Assembly (NCBI GenBank): GCA_018055865.1
Contig: JAGPGR010000133.1
Location: 1 to 5,722 of the forward strand
From: Paludibacteraceae bacterium
GTDB lineage: Bacteria; Bacteroidota; Bacteroidia; Bacteroidales; Paludibacteraceae
DNA: 5,722 nucleotides
Direction: 5' to 3'
Below, in pieces: positions 1 through 5,722 of the stretch. Below the pieces are notes generated by a model. That model searched no databases and was not told the origin of the DNA. It saw only the letters and a program-made list of their open reading frames with translations. Position numbers and translations under genes: made by a program. How positions within the stretch are numbered: position 1 is the stretch's first letter; each line of letters begins with the position of its first letter.

Positions 1-2
1 GA

Positions 3-65
3 ATATACCTTCTTCCATCGGATATTTATTTGAATCCTCACTTTGAATTGGTTTTCAGTTTTTAA
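3..65 (+). CDS. Possible C-terminal fragment of an upstream gene (partial)
   Basis: This frame is open from the left edge for 20 codons and ends in TAA at 63-65. The visible tail includes PSDIYLNPHFELVFSF. It alternates polar and hydrophobic residues and ends in phenylalanine, as the last beta-strand of many outer-membrane barrel proteins does; that link is an inference. Base composition supports coding: positions 1-60 are mixed, while 61-97 turn abruptly AT-rich, as expected past a gene end. If real, the gene ends 32 bases before the lipoprotein gene and runs in the same direction. The other two plus frames are also open at the edge but stop sooner, at 31-33 and 44-46. On the minus strand an ATG at 18-16 could begin a divergent gene instead. 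Twenty codons are too few to be sure. Confidence 0.33.
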   Translation: MYLLPSDIYLNPHFELVFSF

Positions 66-67
66 TA

Positions 68-75
68 TAATTTTC
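68..75 (+). promoter_or_regulatory. Weak candidate -7 element for the small lipoprotein gene
   Basis: TAATTTTC matches the Bacteroidota -7 consensus TAnnTTTG at all fixed positions except the last. TTG triplets lie upstream at 43-45 and 48-50, giving spacers of 22 and 17 bases, both just outside the usual 19-21. Transcription would start near position 80, leaving a leader of about 18 bases. The region is so AT-rich that near-matches are expected by chance. Confidence 0.3.
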
Positions 76-97
76 AATTTTAAAAAACAAATGAAGT

Positions 98-514
98 ATG
101 AAACGCATTGTGTATTTAGTTGCAGCGGCGACAATGATATTGTTTACCGCAGGTTGTAGTGGCAGCAGCGCCGGAAGTTCTCCCCAAGACATCGAAAAAG
201 CCATCTACACGCAGTTACAAAAAGGAAACTATGAAAAAGCAGTAGAAATGCTTTTTGAAAATCTGGAAAATGAAGGTGATACTTCGGCCGAACAGAAAGC
301 CGAGGTGATGAAGGCTTTTACCGAAAAAACCAAACAAAGTGCTGAAGCTAAAGGTGGCTTGAAAAATTTTGAAATTCTGGAGGAAAAAATTTCTGAAGAT
401 GGAAAAACCGCTACAGTGACTACTAAAGTAACCTACGGTGACGGCACTGAAGATACTCAAAACAGCACTTACGTGAACAAGGATGGAGTCTGGAAACTCA
501 TTATGAATAAATAA
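98..514 (+). CDS. Small lipoprotein, DUF4878-like (NTF2/cystatin-like fold expected)
   Basis: This encodes a 138-residue secreted lipoprotein of unknown function. Residues 1-19 form a signal peptide (MKR, a hydrophobic stretch, then TAG) with the lipobox cysteine at C20. A short Ser/Gly linker follows, then a mixed alpha/beta domain from about residue 28 to the end. The domain opens with a helix (PQDIEKAIYTQLQKGNYEKAV). Its end has the alternating strands of small NTF2-like folds (KTATVTTKVTYGDGT, then KDGVWKLIMNK). From memory, the pattern resembles the DUF4878 family common in Bacteroidales. Residues +2 to +5 after the cysteine (SGSS) carry no acidic surface-export signal, so anchoring on the periplasmic side is more likely (inference). 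The start at 98 gives a proper signal peptide; the ATG at 91 is out of frame and reaches a stop after 22 codons. The A-rich leader has no Shine-Dalgarno sequence. The gene is monocistronic on its downstream side and converges with eno. Confidence 0.85.
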   Translation: MKRIVYLVAAATMILFTAGCSGSSAGSSPQDIEKAIYTQLQKGNYEKAVEMLFENLENEGDTSAEQKAEVMKAFTEKTKQSAEAKGGLKNFEILEEKISEDGKTATVTTKVTYGDGTEDTQNSTYVNKDGVWKLIMNK

Positions 515-517
515 AAC

Positions 518-534
518 TTCCTGGCAATCAGGAA
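518..534 (-). terminator. Small hairpin, possible backup terminator for minus-strand transcripts
   Basis: TTCCTG (518-523) and CAGGAA (529-534) form a perfect 6-bp stem with a 5-base loop, just after the lipoprotein stop codon. Read on the minus strand, the stem is followed by GTTTTATTTATT, a loose U-rich tract. It could therefore stop transcripts that escape the main eno terminator. On the plus strand no T-run follows. The stem is short, so the call is tentative. Confidence 0.3.
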
Positions 535-581
535 AATGCAGGATTCAACACTCAAAGAACAGTAGTAATTGCTGTGACCAC

Positions 582-624
582 AAAAAAAACAGCTGCTAAT
601 CTTCAGACAAGCAGCTGTATTTTT
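582..624. terminator. Bidirectional intrinsic terminator between the lipoprotein gene and eno
   Basis: ACAGCTGCT (589-597) and AGCAGCTGT (610-618) form a perfect 9-bp stem around a 12-base loop. On the plus strand, five T follow (620-624) after one A. On the minus strand, the run of eight A at 582-589 becomes a U-tract. The two flanking genes are convergent, and the hairpin sits between their stop codons. It is therefore well placed to end both transcripts. Confidence 0.85.
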
Positions 625-655
625 CTATTATTATTCCCCTAAAGGACCTAGAGGT

Positions 656-1948
<1,293 letters not shown>

Positions 1949-1995
1949 TTAAATAAAATGTATATATTGATAATTTTCTATTCTGAATTCGGGTG

Positions 1996-2003
1996 CAAAG
2001 GTA
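1996..2003 (-). promoter_or_regulatory. eno promoter, -7 element TACCTTTG
   Basis: Read on the minus strand, TACCTTTG is a perfect match to the Bacteroidota sigma-ABfr -7 consensus TAnnTTTG, followed by CACCC. Transcription would begin about five bases downstream, leaving a leader of roughly 50-55 bases before the eno ATG. No TTG lies at the usual 19-21-base spacing; the nearest is about 36 bases upstream. A run of eight A (minus strand, 2030-2037) sits upstream and could act like an UP element (inference). Confidence 0.7.
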
Positions 2004-2092
2004 CTAAAAAATACTTGTTTTACCGACTGTTTTTTTTAACAAATTAGTTTGAAGCCGGAGTGTTCGAATGTTTGGGTATTTGATAGTTGAAC

Positions 2093-2159
2093 TGAAAATC
2101 AGCTTTAAACTTCTCACGTCAAAACTCTTCACTTCAAACTTCCCGTTTCCTGATTTTCA
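2093..2159. repeat. 10-bp inverted repeat enclosing three imperfect 14-15-base tandem units
   Basis: TGAAAATCAG (2093-2102) and its exact complement CTGATTTTCA (2150-2159) bracket a 47-base loop. After CTTT, the loop is filled by three similar units: AAACTTCTCACGTC (2107-2120), AAAACTCTTCACTTC (2121-2135) and AAACTTCCCGTTTC (2136-2149). The amylase stop codon (minus strand, 2159-2157) lies inside one arm. In minus-strand RNA the arms could pair just past the amylase gene, but no U-tract follows, so this is not a standard terminator. It could be a 3'-end stabilising stem, a degraded interspersed repeat, or chance. A 10-bp inverted repeat at this distance alone is not rare in a window this size. 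Confidence 0.5.
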
Positions 2160-3848
2160 CACCACATTTTCTTTTTTCAGTTTCATAATTTTGCCACTCC
2201 AGGCCGGAAGTTGAAGCCGGTAAGGAACTGCAGATGTAATTCGCTGGATAGGAAATTCTTCCTGTTCGTTCAGCAGATTGCGAGCGCTGTAGTAGTTGCC
2301 GTCCTGCAAGTTGAGGTACTGAAAAGCTTCAAAAGGAATGTTTACTTCCAGATCCACCGGTTTGTCATAAAAGTTGACAACTACCAGCACTACTTCGTTT
2401 TTGTGCTTTCGTATAAATGCAAACTGCTCGTGTGAATTAAATACAGGATTTCCGAAGTTAGCAAATTCCAGATCATACATATCTCCTTCAGAAATTGCTT
2501 TTTCAGTAAGACAGATATTCATCAGCTTCTGATAGAAATTTCTGATTTCCCATTGTTCATCGGTCAGATTGGCTCCGTTGAATGCTCCGTTGTTAGTCCA
2601 GGCTTGTAAGGATGGTACTCCCCAATAATCAAAAATAGTAGTTTTACCGTCCACACCGCTGAAGCCTTCCATATCCATGCCTAGTTCACCCAGTTCCTGA
2701 CCCATATATATCATTACAGGTGCTTTGGTGAGTGTGGCAGCCACTATCATGGCCGGCTCTGCATACACTCCGCTTCCGCAGAAGAATCCGGATGCAATAC
2801 GTTGCTCGTCATGATTTTCCATAAAATTGAGCATTCGGTCCGAAATGCCGTTGAGACTCTGCCAGATACCGGTGATGTCTCTGGCTGGTTCGTTGCGGCT
2901 CAGAATGCCCCGCAGTTTATCATACATGCCCACTTTGTCGTACAGGTAATCAAATTTTCCGTTGCAAATGTAGTTGCGGTATTCGGCAGGATTATATACT
3001 TCGGCTATAAAAATTATGTCAGGATTCACTTCTTTGACAAACGGAATGGCCCAGCCCCAAAACTCAACGGGGACCATTTCGGCCATATCCACGCGAAATC
3101 CGTCTATATCTTTTGCAGCCCAGTAGCAAAGTACGTCAACCATTTTGTACCAGGTATCGGGGATGGGATCAAATTGTTTTTGATGTCCTTCCACATAATT
3201 TACTCCGTAGTTGAGTTTTACAGTTTCGTACCAGTCAAATTCTGTGGGAGTAGCTGTAAACTGATCATTTCCGGTGGCTTTGGCCGGAAATTCTTCGTAT
3301 CCCTCCGTGTTGAATGAAGGGTTGAATTTCTGATCGGGGATATAATAGTAGTTGTTCAAGGGTGAAAAAGCCCAGTTCGGATTGTCATCTTCACCCAGAT
3401 TGTGCACTCCCTCCGGCTTTCTGTCCGAATGATACTGACGGGCTGTATGGTTGGGCACAAAGTCGATGATAGCTTTCAGTCCTGCTTCGTGTGTTCGCTT
3501 TATCAGTGCTTCGAATTCTTCCATTCTGCCCGGCACGTCTTCGGCCAGATCGGGATCTACGTCGTAGAAATCCTTGATGGCATAAGGCGAACCGGCATTC
3601 CCTTTGATAACTCCCGAATGATCTTTTTTGATACCAAAACGGGTATAATCCGTCTTGGTGGCATGCTCCAAAATGCCTGTGTACCAGATGTGCGTCGCAC
3701 CGAATTTTCTAATTTCTTCCAGTGCTACGGGTGTAAAACTATTGAACTTTCCACATCCGTTTTCTTCAATATTACCATTGTATTTTCGGGTAGTGTTATA
3801 ATTTCCGAAAAGTCGGGGGAGCACCTGGTATATTACAAATTTTGGCAT
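2157..3848 (-). CDS. Cytoplasmic GH13 alpha-amylase-family glycoside hydrolase
   Basis: This 563-residue enzyme is predicted to act on alpha-1,4-glucosidic bonds, probably in maltodextrins or glycogen. All GH13 core motifs are present: region I DFVPNH (129-134), region II GFRVDMAEM with nucleophile D254, region III FIAEVYNP with acid/base E283, and region IV FMENHDEQR with transition-state stabiliser D347. The N-terminus (KFVIYQVLPRLFGN) begins directly with the first barrel strand. About 115 residues between regions I and II form a large domain B rich in Tyr, Asn and Pro. A C-terminal beta-sandwich spans roughly 470-560. No signal peptide or lipobox is present, unlike secreted SusG-type amylases, so it should act in the cytoplasm. 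The ATG at 3848 lies 18 bases past the stop of the upstream lipoprotein gene, which implies co-transcription. GH13 contains hydrolases, transferases and isomerases, and I cannot fix the subfamily or substrate. NHDEQR is a less usual region IV than the common NHD followed by a neutral residue. Confidence 0.93.
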   Translation of the reverse strand: MPKFVIYQVLPRLFGNYNTTRKYNGNIEENGCGKFNSFTPVALEEIRKFGATHIWYTGILEHATKTDYTRFGIKKDHSGVIKGNAGSPYAIKDFYDVDPDLAEDVPGRMEEFEALIKRTHEAGLKAIIDFVPNHTARQYHSDRKPEGVHNLGEDDNPNWAFSPLNNYYYIPDQKFNPSFNTEGYEEFPAKATGNDQFTATPTEFDWYETVKLNYGVNYVEGHQKQFDPIPDTWYKMVDVLCYWAAKDIDGFRVDMAEMVPVEFWGWAIPFVKEVNPDIIFIAEVYNPAEYRNYICNGKFDYLYDKVGMYDKLRGILSRNEPARDITGIWQSLNGISDRMLNFMENHDEQRIASGFFCGSGVYAEPAMIVAATLTKAPVMIYMGQELGELGMDMEGFSGVDGKTTIFDYWGVPSLQAWTNNGAFNGANLTDEQWEIRNFYQKLMNICLTEKAISEGDMYDLEFANFGNPVFNSHEQFAFIRKHKNEVVLVVVNFYDKPVDLEVNIPFEAFQYLNLQDGNYYSARNLLNEQEEFPIQRITSAVPYRLQLPAWSGKIMKLKKENVV

Positions 3849-3866
3849 GATGTATATAGTTTATTA

Positions 3867-5051
3867 TTATTTTTGTTTTGCTTCGTGAATAATGCTTTCA
3901 ATCGGCGTAAAGTTCAGTTTGCCTGTCAGATTCATCCGGACGTTGGATGCTGATGCCGGCGCTGTACGCTTGTACAGCCTGAAATCATCCAGATACACGG
4001 TTTGACTGCCGGGCACCATGAAGCCGAAGTTGCATCCGGGTTGTATGTTCTCAATTTCGGAAGCGTAGGCAAACTCATCGTTGATGTAGCAGTACAGCAT
4101 TGCGCCTGTCTTGAGTATTTTCATCCTGTTTTTGCCTCTGGGAATGATTGTATTTCTCCGAACTTCAGTAAAGTAACTGTACCAGCGGGTATTTCCTATG
4201 TATAGTTTTTTGGCGTTGTTAATCACAAAAAAATCTACCGATTCCTTTTTCAAACCGGTAGAAGCAGCTGTGCCGAAAGCCAGCCCGTATTTGGCGCTAT
4301 CTACTGCACCTGTATACTGGAGCGTATATTCAAGTATAAAATCCGATTGAATATCTACGTGGGGTATTTCTGTAAGAATAGCCATGTTGGCAGCCGATTT
4401 TGACTGATAGTTGAGCATCCCGTTTTCTATTGATGTAGTAGCGTAAGCTGTATTCTCCATTTTCCAGAGGGTGGAAGCCGCATTGTCAAAATTATCCGAA
4501 AGCAACAGCGAATATACCGAAGTGTCTATTCGCGGCGTGTCGGTAAAGATAGCCGCCTGAGGGGTACTTTCCCTGAATAGCTCGTCCAGGTAATATTTTC
4601 TCCGTTGTCCGCGGTAGCTCACGTTCCAGCTCCGGTCGTCCGGCTTGTCGCCTCCGCACATGATGGATTTCCATTCGTCGTTAGTGAGCAAGTAGTTCAG
4701 GTGCTTTCTCCCAAGCAGGCCGTGACCCATTTCATGAAAAAGAAGTTCTTCCCGAACCAAATCTGCGCCACCGAATTTTCCCACCTCCTCCCAGTAATTC
4801 CTGTCAATTTCGATGCGAATAGGCCGGCCGTAATGACACAAACCGGCAACTTTGTCTTCCAAATCACCAAATTCGACAATCAGTCCGCGCGACCGCAAAT
4901 GAAATGTATCGCCCCGAAGTTTTGCCTCGTTCTCAAACCGTATTACATAAGGTTCAAATTCACTTCCGACCCGATATTCGTTTCTGTCTTTGCATGAAAA
5001 GAAAGAAATACCAACTACAAAAATGAAACTATATAGAAACAGATTTTTCAC
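3867..5051 (-). CDS. Putative zinc-metallopeptidase lipoprotein with C-terminal jelly-roll-like domain
   Basis: From the preferred GTG start this is a 394-residue lipoprotein of unknown role. The signal peptide (MKNLFLYSF...) ends in a lipobox at C20. Residues KDRNE follow, partly resembling the charged surface-export signal of Bacteroidota lipoproteins, so surface display is possible. HEMGHGLLGRKH at 106-117 is a zinc-binding signature (H106, E107, H110, H117). WKSIM (128-131... with M131) resembles the Met-turn of metzincins. The spacing is HExxHxxxGxxH, one residue longer than the metzincin consensus. After a basic linker, residues about 184-362 look like a concanavalin A/LamG or DUF1080-type jelly roll (DNFD, YGLAFG, LYCYINDEFAY, VYLDDFRLYKR). 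A short tail follows. The frame opens at a TTG (5084) directly after an in-frame TAA. GTG at 5051 is preferred because it gives a standard signal peptide and a normal leader from the promoter at 5105-5098. The gene ends in three consecutive TAA codons. The protease activity and ligand are unproven. Confidence 0.8.
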   Translation of the reverse strand: MKNLFLYSFIFVVGISFFSCKDRNEYRVGSEFEPYVIRFENEAKLRGDTFHLRSRGLIVEFGDLEDKVAGLCHYGRPIRIEIDRNYWEEVGKFGGADLVREELLFHEMGHGLLGRKHLNYLLTNDEWKSIMCGGDKPDDRSWNVSYRGQRRKYYLDELFRESTPQAAIFTDTPRIDTSVYSLLLSDNFDNAASTLWKMENTAYATTSIENGMLNYQSKSAANMAILTEIPHVDIQSDFILEYTLQYTGAVDSAKYGLAFGTAASTGLKKESVDFFVINNAKKLYIGNTRWYSYFTEVRRNTIIPRGKNRMKILKTGAMLYCYINDEFAYASEIENIQPGCNFGFMVPGSQTVYLDDFRLYKRTAPASASNVRMNLTGKLNFTPIESIIHEAKQK

Positions 5052-5097
5052 AAACGATTCAGGCAAAATGTAGCTTTGCTGCAATTAATCTTTTACG

Positions 5098-5105
5098 CAA
5101 ATATA
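5098..5105 (-). promoter_or_regulatory. Promoter -7 element TATATTTG for the metallopeptidase-GH13 operon
   Basis: Read on the minus strand, TATATTTG is a perfect match to TAnnTTTG. Transcription should begin near 5093-5091. That leaves about 40 bases before the GTG at 5051 but only about 7-9 before the TTG at 5084, which favours the GTG start. No TTG is found 19-21 bases upstream, so the -33 element is weak or absent. Confidence 0.6.
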
Positions 5106-5127
5106 AACAAAAATCCCCAGACCTTTG

Positions 5128-5159
5128 TTGTAGTTGTTATTAATATAAAATTAATTTTT
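5128..5159 (+). promoter_or_regulatory. Candidate tpx promoter (TTG - 21 bases - TAATTTTT)
   Basis: TTG at 5128-5130 is followed after 21 bases by TAATTTTT (5152-5159), which differs from TAnnTTTG only in the last base. Transcription would start near 5165, about 20 bases before the tpx ATG. The tract is very AT-rich, so this could be chance. No operator for a peroxide regulator such as OxyR could be recognised. Confidence 0.38.
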
Positions 5160-5184
5160 ACTAAAATTTAAATATCTAAAAAAG

Positions 5185-5670
5185 ATGGCTACTACAAATT
5201 TCAAAGGCAATCCGGTGAAAACCAATGGTGAATTGCCAAAAGTGGGAGAGAAAGCTCCTGATTTCAAACTGGTAAAAGGTGATTTGAGCGAAGTTACTTT
5301 GAGTGATTTCGCAGGCAAAAAACTCATTCTGAATATTTTCCCAAGCATCGACACGGGCGTGTGTGCCACTTCGGTGCGTAAGTTCAACCAGATAGCTTCT
5401 GAAAAGGGAATTACGGTACTTTGCGTTTCAAAAGACCTTCCTTTTGCGGCATCACGTTTCTGCGGCGCCGAAGGACTGAACGATGTAATTACGGCTTCCG
5501 ATTTTCGTTACAATAACTTCGCAACTGACTATGGAGTACTGATGGAAGACGGACCGCTGAAAGGACTTTGTGCACGCTCGGTGGTAGCGCTCGACGAAAA
5601 CGGAGTGGTAACCTACGCCGAACTCGTACCGGAAATTACCATCGAACCCGATTACAACGTACCGGTATAG
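5185..5670 (+). CDS. tpx: Thiol peroxidase (atypical 2-Cys peroxiredoxin)
   Basis: Tpx reduces hydrogen peroxide and organic peroxides and is recycled by thioredoxin; E. coli Tpx favours alkyl hydroperoxides. The 161-residue protein starts with [11 protein letters not shown] and has the thioredoxin fold of peroxiredoxins from about residue 18 ([11 protein letters not shown]). The active-site motif [16 protein letters not shown] carries T57 and the peroxidatic C60. The resolving cysteine is C93 in ASRFCGAEG, on helix alpha-3, as is characteristic of Tpx. The conserved arginine is R131 ([12 protein letters not shown]). C80 and C129 are extra cysteines. No signal peptide is present, so the protein is cytoplasmic. 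The C-terminus is short: after EPDY it ends NVPV, where most Tpx proteins continue with a helix of the type DAALxALK. Neither alternative frame restores that helix, so this is not a simple frameshift. The gene is divergent from the metallopeptidase-GH13 operon. The ATG at 5185 gives the standard N-terminus. Confidence 0.97.
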   Translation: MATTNFKGNPVKTNGELPKVGEKAPDFKLVKGDLSEVTLSDFAGKKLILNIFPSIDTGVCATSVRKFNQIASEKGITVLCVSKDLPFAASRFCGAEGLNDVITASDFRYNNFATDYGVLMEDGPLKGLCARSVVALDENGVVTYAELVPEITIEPDYNVPV

Positions 5671-5702
5671 CAAAAAAAAGTGTGTTTAAAGTAGAATAAA
5701 AG

Positions 5703-5722
5703 ACTTGCTTCTGAAAGCAGGT
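5703..5722. terminator. Hairpin after tpx, probable terminator (cut by the window edge)
   Basis: ACTTGCTT (5703-5710) pairs with AAGCAGGT (5715-5722) around a CTGA loop, an 8-bp stem with one T-G wobble. It lies 33 bases after the tpx stop, where a terminator is expected. The sequence ends at the last paired base, so a plus-strand T-run cannot be checked. On the minus strand the stem would be followed by CTTTTATT, so it may also stop a convergent gene beyond the edge. Confidence 0.6.

Noticed and set aside
1..18. Minus-strand ATG at 18-16 (MEEGIF...) as the start of a divergent gene leaving the window
   Set aside because: Only six codons are visible and no convincing minus-strand promoter lies upstream. 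The plus-strand gene-end reading explains the local composition at least as well.
91..159. ATG at 91 opening a 22-codon frame overlapping the lipoprotein start, as a possible leader peptide
   Set aside because: It overlaps the real start by chance in a different frame, has no regulatory hairpin or codon bias, and the signal peptide begins clearly at 98.
2030..2037. Run of eight T as a plus-strand terminator
   Set aside because: No stable hairpin precedes it on the plus strand and no plus-strand gene ends there. It fits better as an A-tract upstream of the minus-strand eno promoter.
2049..2220. TTGAAGCCGG occurring at 2049-2058 and again at 2211-2220
   Set aside because: Exact 10-base direct repeats are expected several times by chance in a window of this size, and the second copy is inside the amylase coding sequence.
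2802..3953. Long plus-strand open frames (2802-3317 and 3402-3953) opposite the GH13 gene
   Set aside because: They mirror the amylase gene and the end of the metallopeptidase gene. Their translations have no domain logic, and the opposite strand has complete catalytic motifs.
4605..4997. Plus-strand open frame of 130 codons opposite the metallopeptidase gene
   Set aside because: It covers the zinc-motif region of the minus-strand gene in antisense, with no independent promoter, signal or motif.

Overview
The window looks like an ordinary chromosomal stretch from a member of the Bacteroidota, most likely order Bacteroidales. Four things suggest this. Perfect copies of the Bacteroidota -7 promoter motif TAnnTTTG lie in front of two genes. 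Start codons have A-rich leaders and no Shine-Dalgarno sequence. The enolase has the [14 protein letters not shown] form typical of the phylum. The small lipoprotein belongs to the DUF4878-type family common in gut and environmental Bacteroidales. I cannot name a genus.

Layout from left to right. Positions 1-65 may hold the last 20 codons of a plus-strand gene that enters from outside the window. A small DUF4878-like lipoprotein gene follows on the plus strand (98-514). It converges on the enolase gene eno (minus, 656-1936), and a strong hairpin flanked by an A-run and a T-run serves both genes as terminator. Upstream of eno is a 220-base gap. It carries the eno promoter and, against the end of the next gene, a 10-bp inverted repeat enclosing three imperfect 14-15-base tandem units. 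Next comes a minus-strand two-gene unit. The first gene (5051 down to 3867) encodes a lipoprotein with a zinc-metallopeptidase signature and a C-terminal jelly-roll-like domain. Only 18 bases later comes a cytoplasmic GH13 alpha-amylase-family enzyme (3848 down to 2157). Divergent from this unit is tpx, an atypical 2-Cys thiol peroxidase (plus, 5185-5670), followed by a hairpin at the right edge. No gap between genes exceeds 300 bases.

Functionally, eno (glycolysis), the GH13 enzyme (alpha-glucan or maltodextrin breakdown) and tpx (peroxide defence) are housekeeping or metabolic genes. The GH13 enzyme could feed glucose units into the glycolytic pathway that contains enolase. The least understood gene is the metallopeptidase-like lipoprotein: its zinc motif is one residue longer than the metzincin consensus, it has a possible lectin-like domain, and it is apparently co-transcribed with the amylase. 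No tRNA, rRNA, CRISPR array, insertion sequence or phage element was seen. I found no convincing new multi-gene system. The metallopeptidase-jelly-roll/GH13 pair and the repeat block at 2093-2159 are the parts most worth a second look.
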